A stretch of DNA of 64,000 nucleotides from Trachythela sp. YZ-2020 (Eukaryota > Cnidaria > Anthozoa > Malacalcyonacea > Clavulariidae), in assembly GCA_016169945.1 (NCBI GenBank), contig JADLSH010000036.1, forward strand, positions 310,001 through 374,000. The letters are read 5' to 3'. The position numbers and the translations under genes are program-made. This document shows positions 1 to 11,415 of the stretch, piece after piece; within the stretch, counting starts at the first letter, position 1, and the number at the start of each line of letters is the position of its first letter. Below the pieces are notes generated by a model that saw only the letters and a list, made by a program, of their open reading frames with translations, did not search any database and was not told the DNA's origin.

Positions 1-1665
1 AATCGTCGGAACAAACTTGATCGCAAGAACCTTCTTCTCTGCACTCCAACTCTTCGATATCACTTTCCTGCTGTCTGATTCGGTGTCACTTTGAATGTCA
101 TCTATAATGCCAACAGAACGCAAAAGTGCTGTATCTTCGAGCATAGCAAGCGCCAATGCAGCCTCATTGATATCGTTTCCCATAGCCATGGCTTCTTTTA
201 CTTGAAGAATTTTGCTCGCATGATTATCTACACCGTATTCTCTCTTTGCCTCTTTTGCCGACATAGCCCAAGTTGCTACAGCTTTCACTAACTTCCGATC
301 GGTCTCTGTCGATGCCAATTCACAAAAGGATTCGAGGGTCTGCTTATTCAATATTCTTCGTTGGCATAATGTTTACGATCCATCCAAGCATTGTCGAGTA
401 ATGTACGTCAGGTCTGTGTTCTGTAACAAACAGCTGTTCGTGCATAAAAATTACTGCTGGGAGTTGCATCAATCTCCTGACTGCTTTATCAGACTTGTAC
501 TTGCATGTCGGACTAGAAAAAATACCGTCTGTTAAAATGCATGATGCTGCTTGTATCAAAGCCGTACATTCTGTACATATCTCATTGTGATACCTTGTAC
601 AATACTCGGCCCTGTATATAACAAACTTTTCTAAATTAACTGACGTCATCAACGAAATGGACATTCCATCACTTGCGCACTTGCTTAAATCACTCAAACA
701 AATGCGAGCGTTGTGGGAAAATCTAGTAAACTTTTCTTCATCCAATGTTCCTGTTATTCCCAACGGGTTAGTCCCACTGGCGTTTTGTAAACCAGTGGGA
801 TTCACTAAATTCCTTTTCGTTTTCACTTTGGTCGCAATGATTATCTTTGGTGCTGGTTTCTTGATCAGAAGTTGCCGTCAATGTATCATCTTTCTCTGGG
901 GCTGGAAGTGATTCTTGTGAGGTCTGCTTTGTGTCTTCGCGGAGGTCAATGCTTTCCTCGTTGTCTGAAGGTTGCTGATTGGAATGTAGTTGGTCAAAAC
1001 TGTCATCAGTGACTTCTTTTCCTGCAGAAACATCACTTGAATTGGTGGATCCAATTTTCTTGTAGACAAAATTATGCATGCGCTGATTACTTCTTTCAGG
1101 TAAGCCCTTTGTTTTGCCTTTTTTTGTAAACATTTTTTGACGCGTTTGTTTAACGATTATTTTTTCTGCAGTAACGCTATCTCTTCTGGATATTTTATTT
1201 TCTTCTGGCGGAGCTCTTCCATTTCTTTTGACACCTCAACGGCTTTCGTAAAGTTATTCACATTAGCACATCTCTCACGCTGCCAGGATGCGTAGCCCAA
1301 CTGCAACTCCATTTCTTTTAATTCTCCTTCCACATGACTGAGACGTTGCTGTCTCATTTCCTCTCCTAGTTTTTCCCTTTTTGGCTTCTTCTCTACGGTA
1401 GACGTTTTTCCAAAATATTTTGACCTGGACTCCCTCTTTTTGTAATCAAAACCTGATTCATGTAATCGTTCTCTTGCTAGCTTTTGTAATTCAATTTTTG
1501 AAGCAAGCAAATGGGGTTTTCTATTGCAACAGCAAACGCCTTTTCATTAATAGCACGGTGGTAATCCAAGAGCTTATCATCTGGATTCAGCATGTATATC
1601 TGCGATTCCCTTTTTATCTTCTCTATATCAACAGTGATCGTTTCTTTGGATGTAGTAAAACTTAA
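1..1665 (-). pseudogene. Decayed coding region of unknown function
   Basis: Read on the minus strand, a chain of open segments runs from about 1660 to the window start, but in changing frames: 1660-1512, 1510-1157, 1133-768, 826-344 and about 343-1. The second segment (117 codons) is Lys/Glu-rich with heptad-like spacing, so a coiled coil is likely. The third is acidic and Ser/Thr-rich. The fourth has several Cys (for example CTECTALIQAASC) and a hydrophobic stretch near its end. The last reads without a stop (for example KREYGVDNHASKILQVKEA) and runs off the window. Frame changes near 1511, 1145, about 800 and about 360 are most simply single-base indels, since the protein sense resumes directly in another frame; introns are a weaker option. 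A possible acceptor AG lies near 1665. I do not recognise the family. The decay and setting suggest a TE-linked or multicopy gene. Confidence 0.5.
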
Positions 1666-2235
1666 CTGTGGCTTTAAAAGAATATTTCAAAAGTTTTATT
1701 AACTCTAAAGTTTCCTCATGACAAGTATTTATTACTTGGCAACCGAGAAATAAATTTAAAATCATTGATATATATTACTGTATCTCTTATTATTTCATGA
1801 TCGAGTTGGTTTTCTTTGATGAGCCGCGGGTTGCATATTATATATATGCAATATTGCATACAACCCTTGAAATAGTGATTTTGAAAAACTCTTTAGGTGG
1901 CTATCGGGTTTTAGCATGATTTCAGCAGCAAATAGTGTTTTTCCACCAGTTTTCCGGCAATATTTACTAGTCTGGCTTTTTTTCAAAATGGCTTCCCAAT
2001 GTCGTTTTTGACTTTTTATACTTTTGACGAAATTGAACATGAACAAAAACAACAATTAAGCTTTCCTAAACGTTTTAAATTGTGTGAGTTACATGATACA
2101 TGATTCTTGTTCTAAATTTGAAGCATGTTCAGCGCCATTTTACAAACTTCGATTACGAACTTTTTAGATCGAAGTACATGCTGCATTTATATTATAAAAC
2201 TTTAATATGCATATTTTACTACTGAAATTATGCTA
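1666..2235. other. AT-rich sequence without a supported gene
   Basis: Only short ORFs with no domain or compositional support. Nothing identified. Confidence 0.5.
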
Positions 2236-2398
2236 AAACAATTAATCCCTCAGGCTCAGTGACTATGGTGAATATTCACTTCGACTTTGTCTCGGTAAAT
2301 ATTCACCGATAATCACTCCGCCTTTGGCGAATAATTGTTAAATAATCACCTGAACGGCAACCAATCAGCGTTGAGAATTTTCAATAATCGCCTATGTG
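2236..2398 (-). repeat. MITE-like repeat, family A copy 1
   Basis: It contains self-complementary blocks (CTCAGGCTCAGTG, GGTGAATATTCAC, CCGCCTTTGGCG) and a segment, AACCAATCAGCGTTGAGAAT, followed by TTTTCAATAATCGCC. That segment recurs in reverse complement at 58260-58300, next to the same GGTGAATA/TATTCACC blocks. Two copies about 56 kb apart in opposite orientation indicate a dispersed short DNA repeat, probably a non-autonomous transposon. It has no coding capacity. Confidence 0.6.
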
Positions 2399-3247
2399 AT
2401 ACTTATAGTTTATATTAATTTTGTAGACGCTTACGTATTCACCTTTTTTATTTGCGTAGATAAATACCTCTATCTGATTCTAGTAGAAAATTTCTTGCAC
2501 TTTCAAAGCTTTCCTACATTTCTTATACATTATACCATTCATGTAATGTAGCACTTATAAATGCAATAGGGTGCACTGGATAAAGCTGTCTGTTATCCAG
2601 TCAAATACTGGATTGTTACTGAGATATTTTAGCCAATAAAAATATCAATAAAACTTTATTCTAAAGACTACAAACACCTTACCTCCACAACAGGTCCAAT
2701 TGATAGTTTGCCATGATTAATACACAATGTTGCCTGTTTTGCATCGGATACTGGAAAAAGTTAGACAATTTATAAAATAAGCAAAAATTGTCCCTAGATT
2801 TGAAGATTACTTAATAACTCATGCATTTTATTAAATTATAATTTGTATGTTCTCTAGAATTAATATGTGTATTTTGAACTTTCGAACCAGTACTGAAGTA
2901 CTTAATTAATGAAGCTCAATATAAAGAAGAGTTGTCTGATGACTGGATATGGATATTTTTGAATTTTGCAACAAATTTGGAAAGTTTGGATCAAAGTACA
3001 ATTGGTCGGTTACACTTCAGAATTATGAAGTTGCAATCATAGGTGTAGATTATGGGGAGGGGAGGGGGCTGAGAGGCTTGAGTATTAAAAGATTAGCTAG
3101 GTTTGACTTACCATACCTTTATTACCACAGGTAATCTGTATCTCCGTGCTCTGTTCCAGCCAGGGCCTTTTTTAAGAAATCGTTAGTGGGGGGCCATAAT
3201 CGAAAGGGGACGTAACAAGTAGTTGGTGTATTACAGGTGTGGGAAGC
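2399..3247. other. No supported gene; possible short repeats
   Basis: AT-rich sequence with a small motif cluster around TTATCCAG/ATACTGGAT at 2590-2615 that may belong to a dispersed repeat. No coding sequence supported. Confidence 0.4.
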
Positions 3248-3522
3248 TTAAGGGGTTTCTGGGGGGGAAACCTGTGAGGTAGATGTTGGCTCCTCAGAGT
3301 ATTTTGATGTTTGTCCCAGAATGTACACATTAACTTTTTCCTTATCAGCAATATCCTTAGTATCTACAGCTATCCATTCTCCCCAAGAATCATTATATTT
3401 TTGAAAAATAATTGATTCCGCTGTTGCAATATTAAAGCTGTGCTTCACTTTTTGAAAAATATCATCTTCGGTATTGTAAATATTTATGATCTTTCTGCTG
3501 TCTTGATTATTGAAACAACACC
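3248..3522 (-). CDS. Orphan 3' exon, hypothetical protein
   Basis: On the minus strand a polypyrimidine tract ending TTTTTCAG sits immediately upstream of about 3522 and looks like a 3' splice acceptor. The open frame that follows runs about 90 codons to a stop at 3248. It contains IINIYNTEDDIFQKVKHSF, then WGEWIAVDTKDIADKEKVNV, and a Ser/Thr/Pro-rich tail. The alternation of hydrophobic and charged residues looks like a real folded segment; the hydrophobic residues upstream of the acceptor (3523-3631) do not and are probably intronic. The pattern resembles a ubiquitin-like or CAD-like module, but that is a guess. I found no partner exons, so it may be an isolated relic. Confidence 0.4.
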
Positions 3523-6320
3523 TGAAAAATTGAGAATATTGACAATGTCTAGTCATGCATATCAAAATATGGATATGAAAATGTAAATAAATATGCAAAT
3601 ACAAAATGTAAATTATGCCAAATATATCCAAACAATGGAAAAGGCGATGCCTGATGCTTTAATATTGAATATTAACAGCAACGGATGGCTGAGTATTAAG
3701 TATAAAAAATAAAGTTTCAAACGCACGTACCTACCGAACAAGTTTTTCGCCAATCGCCATTTCCGTCTTTATGACTCCATCCAGTCATACTAGGGAGATG
3801 CCAAGCATCTTGGGGCGAGCATGAGCAAGAGCAATAATATGCGAGCAAAACATGTGTCAGTTTTTTACTTTACTATGATTCAGTGCACATCTCCGCACGA
3901 TTTGTGTATAATACCCGTTTTAACGGCTTTATATAATATGAACATACATTTTCAGAAATTTCCAGAAAGTGCTATACAATTGCAGCAAGTAATATTGATG
4001 CTATAGTTTGATGAAAAATCGGATACGCTCATGCTGCTAGAAGTGTGTCAGAAGTCCGAACTGTAAATGAAATAAAAATGACAATAGCAAGAGGAATATA
4101 ATACACTTTGCGTCGTATACACTTCTGTGCCTATGGTGTTTGTCACGCGATCTAAAAATTAAATACCAGATGTAAACAAAAGAAATTTTAAATTCAATGC
4201 TTAGAAAATGATCTTAAACCGAAATAAAGTTAGAAATAGAAACTAAAAGCTTGAATTAACAATCACGATAAAAGGGGAACAGGAAAATCTATCTCGCCAA
4301 ATAGTCAATCATTTAAAACTTGGAAGAATCATACATGTATTCGTTAAAATTCGCTAACTGCAGATCAGATGTGTCAAATCTGCTTCCGCTTCAATAAGAC
4401 AATATTAATAGAATCCGGACATAGTACAATTTCATCAACACTCTTGTTTGTCAAACTCTATATTATGAATGTTACAATATAAAGGTAATAATATCTGTTC
4501 AACAAATCACACAAATCACACAAATGAAGGTTATATAAAACCTACTTGTAAACTGGTCGCGCAATTTTGAAAACGGGTAATAAGACACCGACCACTGTTG
4601 TGACATGTGCACACTACTTTATACGAATTTACAATCTAAACTTTAAAGAAATATCTTTTGTCTTGAAAGTTTCTTTTGTTATATCATTAATCAGCATGCA
4701 TTTCCATTTGTTATTTGTGCGGATCAGTGGCTCCTTTTGAGTTTCTTTACATAAATGTGGCTATATTTTCGATCGCATTTAAGAATATATTTCATCACAT
4801 CAGAGGAGGTTGGACAGCTGTCACGTGAATTTCTCGACCAATGAAATTGCGCTATTTTTCCATCGTGTTTGTGAAGATTTTAGGCTGCCTAATTTTCATT
4901 GGGCGCAGAAACACTTGAAAAATACATACTAATATTTTACAAATTATATAAAAAAGCAAGCGTGGCCTTAACATTATGCAAGAACTTGTGGTATCTGTAA
5001 AAATTTCTGAGGTAAGTATTATTGTTTAAACTTATTTTGATGATTAAAGTTCGTCGTGTCATCGCAACGTAATGACTCGAGGCCGCGTCTGTTTACAACT
5101 TTCAAACTAAAATATCTGGAGTTCCCATGGTTCGATTTTCGTAATGTTTGCAAAAAAATCAAGATAAATGTATATACTAAAAGCAGCTGGAGGGATCCCG
5201 GGGATCCCCCTACACTTTTCGAGATATTCGGTATTGAAGTGACCATACTCATCTCAACTTTTGCAAAAATGGCACCTTATTGCGCCTGAAGACATTGACC
5301 CACCAAAGCTTGTTTTTCCCAATGAATCTTGAAACTTCTTTAATATAAAGAGCGTTATTCTTTAGAGTAAGCGTTAAAATACTTTTGAATGAATTTTAGG
5401 AGATTTAGGAGTTATTTGCGTGTTGTTTAGAGATTTTATATCTTGGCTAGTGTCTGCAATTTTGTTGTCTGACGGCCCACTCGACTCCCAAATATCGAAT
5501 ATTTTGTCATTGTCATTCAATTTTTTTCCTGGAATGCATCCATGCTATTTCAATAACTATAGATCTACCTATGTGAGCAGTATTTTGTAAGGTAAACGTT
5601 ATTTTGATCTTTTATGTAGGCTGTATGTCGTCATATTGTATTAATCCGATGCCATTTCTCAATTTCATTCAACAATCTTTGAAGTTGAACATCTCGAATT
5701 TGCACAATTGACGCAGTGATTGCTCGTATTTTTCCGAAGAAGTGGACTTTACTGTTTAAAATAAGTGCTGAGTTTTAGAAGAAAATTTTAGAAGTAAAAT
5801 TTGTTGTTTATTTATAGATTTGTATTTTGGTTTGAATTCTATCATTGTATTATTAATTTGCCTTTCTTTATATATGTAGAGAATGAGCAGAGATATTATT
5901 ATATTTTATGTATGTGCTATGTATTTTCAATAAAAATGGAACTGTATATTACTGTAAAGTTTGTTTTGTCTACATTTCACCAGTAATTTCTGTTGCAAAA
6001 GTATATGTTTAATTTAAGCTGAGGAATAGAAGTTCTTTGACAATCCCAATATGGGGGTGTTCAGTGGTCACAATGTGCTATTGGGATAAATAAATAACTG
6101 AATATATATTAACAGTCGAACCTTTGATGCCAGCAGAATCAACCCGGCCAATAAATATTTAGTTAACTGTCTGTACTACACTCCAGACGATCCAGGCAGT
6201 GGGTCAGCTTATGAAATCATTTACTTAAGTATATAAAATGCAACACGTGCAAGACGGAACAAAGTGTCCACAAATGACATATATAATTTTCAACACATGA
6301 ACCACAAGACCACTGAGTTG
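3523..6320. other. Long AT-rich stretch without supported genes
   Basis: ORFs here are under 80 codons, overlap on both strands (for example around 5019-5289) and lack recognisable motifs. The only notable short signal is a CACGTG box next to an inverted CCAAT box at 4821-4845, reported separately. Confidence 0.5.
4821..4845 (-). promoter_or_regulatory. CCAAT + E-box (CACGTG) motif pair, copy 1
   Basis: TCACGTGA is followed after a few bases by TCGACCAATGAAA. Read on the minus strand this is CATTGGTCGAGA then TCACGTGA. The same arrangement occurs on the plus strand at 16343-16370. It may be a promoter-like piece carried by a dispersed repeat. No adjacent gene supports a function here. Confidence 0.3.
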
Positions 6321-6461
6321 ATCACACGCAGCCTTTGAGATTTCTGCACAAATAAATCCATTAAACGAACTCAAAGAGCCTTGTTATAGAATCTATAACA
6401 AGGCTCTTTGAGTCCGTTTAATGGATTTATTTGTGCAGAAATCTCAAAGGCTGCGTGTGAT
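6321..6461. repeat. 141-bp near-perfect palindrome
   Basis: Two 70-base arms meet at a single unpaired base (6391). I count one mismatch (in the CATTAAACGAACTC / GAGTCCGTTTAATG region). With essentially no loop, this is a potential cruciform. No coding content and no similar copy seen elsewhere in the window. Either a very young fold-back miniature element or an inverted duplication; an assembly artefact is possible. Confidence 0.85.
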
Positions 6462-7787
6462 GTAGATCGATACACAAACACTATAAAACACATCCATAAT
6501 GATGGCATTGAGTCTTTGTGTCAATATAGCGTCCATTTTCGCAGAATTTGCTATGGCCAGAGATGTTGACTTCACGGCAGTCAACGCATAATTGAGGCCC
6601 ACTTGGAAACATACGCTCGTTACCCACGATGCTTTGCGGCCTGCTGTCCAACCTCCTCTGCATCGCATGAAAAATTGTCAATTTCACAGAATAGCCGGTG
6701 GGATCACAGGCGGCCCAATCTTACCCTGTGTTACTAATTTATTAAGTTATATCTTTATATAATAGTTTATTCAAAATATCTTTATATAATAGTATATTCA
6801 AAATCATTAGAAAATCCTTTTTGAGAACTTACATGTGTTTCCTGAAAGATTTTAACGAGAACCGGCCAAGGTTGGGGTTGACATGGGGATTAGCAACAGC
6901 AAATAATACAAGGCTGGAGACTTTGACGGTTAATTGGACTAATTGGGACAAACGCTGACAGAAATCAATCGAATAATGCGAATTTCGGCTGTCGTATCGT
7001 TGCCAAATTACGTTACATCGGAAGAGCGTTAATTTTTACATAACATACGTTTTCTTTAAGAGAATTTAACAATATCTTCCCGCATAAAATGCCAACTGAA
7101 ACTTACAAATATCTAATCTTCCGACGGTTGTGCCCTGCTTGAATTCACGGCCTTTAAATTCGAATTACACACTGCATTGTCATTGGCCGGCTTTCAAAAC
7201 AACAACAGGCCATTTCCGGTAAGAGAGCGAACGTTTGGGGAGGCAATCGCGACGTGACCCGGGGGGTATTCGCCATACAAGAAATCTTTGCTCCATTGTG
7301 TCGACTGTCGTTTTGTTTTCATAATTATCATGAATTCCAAGTTGTCCGATTACACCGTAAACTTCATACAATGGAAAATGTGGTAAGTAGTCTCCACTTT
7401 ACATGCTTTAATATGTATGAAGTTGTATAAACAAACGCGATATATATCTATTTCAGACAAGTATTTATATATATTGTAAGTTTCAGTTGGCATTTTATGC
7501 GGGAAGATATTGTTAAATTCTGTTAAAGAAAACGTATGTTATCGCTCTTCCGATGTAACGTAATTTGGCGGCGATGCGACAGCCGAAATTCGCGTTATTC
7601 GATTGATTTCTGTCAGTGCATGTTTGTCCCAATTAGTCCAATTAACCGTCAAAGTCTCCAGTCTTGTATGATTTGCTGTTGCTAACCCCCATGTCAACCC
7701 CAACCTTGGCCGGTTCTCGCTAAAATCTTTCAGGAAACACATGTAAGTTCTCAAAAAGGATTTTCTAATGATTTTGAATATACTATT

Positions 7788-9163
7788 TATTTATTTACTT
7801 TTGTCGTTTTAACACAACTATTAATGTTATATACAAACATGAAAACGACAAGGAACACTAACACAGGGTCAGCCAATTACGTTAGTGACCTTTTACAAAA
7901 CACATATAAACTTCATGTATAATATAATATTAGACAAGATTGCAGCATAGTCCATCTTATATCGAAGGGAGAGCGCATACCTGTCCATACAATATAGACC
8001 AAAAACTATATAATATTAAATTCGATGGATTGTCGGGAGGTACTAAACTATGTCTATACCGATTTTCAACTAAAGCTGCGCTCTATGATTCTCTATTGTC
8101 AAATAAAATAAACTATACTGCAATTAACAACTTTTAAAAACAAAATTTCATTGTTCCAGTAAGCTGTCTAGCTTTATGACACTTTACACAGATTTATTTC
8201 CACGTCTGAATATCATCCTGATCAAATACAGTCAGCGTTGCCGTGTAGTAATACTTGTAAAGACCTGCTTTGAAAGTCCGATATGACATGTCCGGTTTGC
8301 GCAGCTCATCAGCGAGCGTGTTCCACACTCGCGATACTCGTATGAAGTAACTGTTCTGGTGACACAATGTTCTAACTTTAGGGATGTTGTATTTAATTAT
8401 AGCGTTATTCGTTGAGCGGAGATTCAAGGTTGAGGTTAGACTGTCCATTTGTTCAGGTAAGATATCAGTACTAATTAAACCATGCACGCATTTGAACAGA
8501 AAGAGAATGTCCAGGTACTCGTGCCAGTAGCAGAGGGGTAGCAGTTCCAAGGTAGCGAGTCTTGATTTGTACGATATATCCCTTCTGAAGGGAAGAGCCA
8601 GTATAAATTTCGTTGCTCGACGCTGGATTCGTTCCAGCTCCATGCACATGGTGGTATTCTGTGGACTTCAAACTTTTGAGACATATACAAGATGGGATCT
8701 CACCAGTGTAAGGTAGAGACAGCGCCTAGTGTTCACGTTCTTGAGTTTTCCTGATGATCGTTTAACCATACCTAACATGCGATTGGCTTTAGTCACCTGT
8801 TCGTATATGTGCGTGTTCCATTTTAGATGTGAAGAAACAGTCACGCCGAGGTCTTTCTGATTGCAAACATAATGCGGCAAAATTTCACCGTTGATGGAAT
8901 ATTCGGCTACAATACGATGATGCTTTCGTGTGACGCTGAGTACTTTGCATTTTTGGGAGTTGAATTTGAGTCTCCAACTCAGAGCCCATTTCTCCACATT
9001 TCTGGCTTCAGTTTTAAGAGCGCATGCATCAGCCGGAGATTCAACAACAGAAAAGCACTTTGTGTCATCAGCAAACAAGGAGATACCAACAGAGGGTGAG
9101 GATATTGATGTAGGAAGATCGTTTATTATATATACATCATATATCGTTTATGTACATCATCAC
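7788..9163 (-). mobile_element. 5'-truncated non-LTR retrotransposon inserted in the fold-back arm
   Basis: The insertion lies between two copies of CTATT (7783-7787 and 9164-9168), the probable TSD. The minus-strand 3' end at 7788 carries a short TAAA-type tail (TATTTATTTACTT on the plus strand). The element keeps only the end of the RT and the C-terminal region, as expected for a 5'-truncated target-primed copy. Confidence 0.75.
8194..9130 (-). pseudogene. LINE ORF2 C-terminal relic (RT motif C onward)
   Basis: On the minus strand the frame starts near YIINDLP, runs through the RT catalytic box LFADDTK at about 9078-9060, then KWNTHIYEQVTKANRMLG and the thumb. It continues past an in-frame TGA at 8668-8670 (where the family usually has Trp: VW.P) into MELERIQRRATKFIL, VRTLCHQNSYFIRVSRVWN and TFKAGL, ending at 8194. 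This is the usual C-terminus of CR1/Jockey-type RT proteins. The endonuclease and most of the RT are missing, so it is not functional. Confidence 0.85.
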
Positions 9164-9251
9164 CTATTATATAAAGATAATTTGAATATACTATTATATA
9201 AAGATATAACTTAATAACTTAGTAACACAGGGTAAGATTGGGACGCCTGTG

Positions 9252-9771
9252 GTGGAATTTATTCCCAATTTTCCAGAACTCTCGGGACGTTTGTTAATTG
9301 AAAACTATATAATTATTGTAAAATAAGATGAGGGGAAAAGCCGATGGGGTTTAATCACTGCAGTGAAAGTTCCGTATACGTACGGCAACCCATGCACACG
9401 TGCGCACCATAATGCATTGCACTTGAGCTCGATTAGCCACCAAACTATGGGGCTCGCTCAGGCTCGCCCCAATTAAGTCTCCGGTTATCTCCGGTGTATT
9501 TATATATAGTGGCTGTTAAATCGAAGGTCAATTTCCCGGTTATAAAAATATTTAGTTAATTCCACCGCCCTCCGGGGCATAGCACGTTGTTAAATAGCGT
9601 TAAATCCCCGCTAAATTTTGTTAATCCCCCGCTATGTCCCGGGGGTTGGGGGACCGTGGTTTCAAATGAATGAAGCATTAAGATTATACATTTGATATGA
9701 TCAAAATGTTTTTGCTAAAAAATGTACTTAATTTCTGGGCCACAGTTCACAATAGCTTATATTGTGATATC
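9252..9771. other. Repeat-like intergenic sequence
   Basis: Contains a G/C-rich patch at 9555-9660 with repeated elements (CCCCCGCTATGTCCCGGGGG and neighbouring GCTAAAT/GTTAAAT blocks). No coding sequence supported. Confidence 0.4.
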
Positions 9772-9810
9772 TTGCATGAAAAGAAGCAAATTTACATTTA
9801 AAAAGACAAT

Positions 9811-10798
9811 TTGAACCATTGAACTATAATAGACTGGAACGCTAACGCAGGGGGGGGAATTGAAGCCAGCTTAATTCAGTCTTTCTGAGTTTTTAGTTGA
9901 AATACTTAACGCCGAACATTGGGCTGTATATGAAATGGAAGCTATTAAAAAGTTATATTTGATATAAAAATTTCAAGACTTTAGGTAAAAGGGAAATACT
10001 TAAAACTTTGAGGGGAAATTTGCCGTATTTTACAAAATTGCGTTTGTTTTTGTATTTTTTAAGTATTTCCATTTTGCCCAAAGTCTTGAAGTTTTATATC
10101 AAATAGAACTTTTTAAGAGATATAACTTAAGAGCATATGTCTGTATCGGTCGAGAAACTCGAGACAGTTGCGAAAAATCAGACTTGATTTTATTTCACCA
10201 AAAGAACCCTTCTACATAGGTATTTCAGAAAACATGATCAAAAAGTCGCAGCGCGATTTTATTTTTATAAAATTTTCGAAAGTTTAAAAAATCGGTAAAA
10301 ATGTTGGTTTTTTTCTAATTAATATGCACGAATCGAGAGTCAACTTAAATAATCAAAAGACCGCATGGGCATCAACTAACCCAAACCATCTTTTGCGTGA
10401 AACTAACCTAACATTGTGTCTTTCATTTGTACTATTCCATTCTTACCAACTATGACCTAGACATCATATCTTTAGCGTCACCTTCTATATTTTGTAGTCT
10501 ATCGACGGTCAAAATTTTAACAAAATTTAGACTCAAATATCTCTGCTGGTACCTAACAAATCGAAAAGAGAGCTATATTACATTAAAGAATATCTTTTCT
10601 AGTGTCCCTAGACCGAAAGTCAGCTTCTACAAATAAAACGCCAATCGACGAGCGAAGTTTATTGGGAGGTGGTCAAGCATGAAATGTGACTAATTAATTT
10701 CAAGCGCTGACATCAATATGCAAATTATAAGAGAAAACCTTGTCACGTTATATATTTCGTTCACAAAACTGGTTGGTGAAGCAAAATAAAATGTTTTT
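9811..10798 (+). repeat. Left long TIR of the ~8-kb element
   Basis: Inverted counterpart of 17043-17823. It is longer than its partner because about 215 bp (about 9912-10128) containing a hairpin interrupts it. The inner limit is taken where CAAAACTGGTTGGTGAAGC stops matching. Confidence 0.75.
9945..10115. repeat. Hairpin insertion inside the left TIR
   Basis: Arms of about 60 bp (9945-10005 and 10055-10115) are inverted copies, for example TTTGATATAAAAATTTCAAG versus CTTGAAGTTTTATATCAAA. The TIR sequence continues on either side, at ...TACTTAA and ACTTAAGAGC..., and the right TIR lacks this block. CTTAA-type duplicated flanks suggest insertion of a small fold-back element. Confidence 0.65.
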
Positions 10799-11415
10799 GG
10801 GGGGGTTTAAAAGCCATTATATAAATCATTACTCACTATAAATCATGAAAAATGACAATCAAACAGCTACGAGAAAAGCACGCAACCGGCCAAGAACAAT
10901 TTACATTCAAAGGAAGTAACGACGTGTGTAAGTTGTCAGCATTTCACGCTCTAAATCGAAACTATTAACTTTTGTGTTGATAAATATATCAAAGCACAAA
11001 ACAAATACAGATTTACAGTTACATGTTTTACTTAGTGTAAAGTAACAACTCACTAACAAGTAAAAATCTGGAAAAAGCTAAGGAAAGCCAATGAATTAGC
11101 TAGCCTCTACTAGTTGCGTTATAGTAGCTCAGAATTTTCCCACGCTAGTATAAACAGTACGGTAATTTGCTTATTTGACAAATGTCATTTACAATATCGA
11201 CTGGCCCAAATAGTAACTGTTCCTAAAACGTCACAGGTATAGCCCTATATTAATTTGCGAATAAGACGCAATATATTTCTGAATACAACATATACAACTC
11301 AGACAATAACAAACATAACAATCACAATATTAACAATCAAAGTTAATAATTATCTTAGATAAATTTCGGAACTCTCTGCATTTCATAAGAGTTTATACCT
11401 TTTACTGCATGGACG
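10799..11415. promoter_or_regulatory. 5' flank of the transposase-like gene
   Basis: About 600 bp of AT-rich sequence between the inner end of the left TIR and the first supported exon. It probably holds the promoter and 5' UTR, by position only. No specific core promoter motif is convincing. Confidence 0.25.

Larger units (their letters stand above)
6705..9251. mobile_element. Fold-back DNA element with ~0.4-kb TIRs, split by a LINE
   Basis: The left arm (6705-7112) and right arm (7466-7787 plus 9164-9251) are inverted copies. The outer end is CACAGGCGGCCCAATCTTACC-like on both sides, and blocks such as CTTGGCCGGTTCTCG and CTTCCGATGTAACGTAA match their inverted partners. The spacer 7113-7465 holds no supported gene. 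The right arm is interrupted at 7788-9163 by a minus-strand LINE fragment; removing it restores continuous complementarity with the left arm. The original element was about 1.17 kb. No TSD is certain (GTGGGA/GTGGAA-like flanks). A non-autonomous DNA transposon is likely; the superfamily is undetermined. Confidence 0.75.

Noticed and set aside
5019..5289. Overlapping 77-codon ORFs on both strands
   Set aside because: Opposite-strand mirror ORFs with no motif; likely chance.
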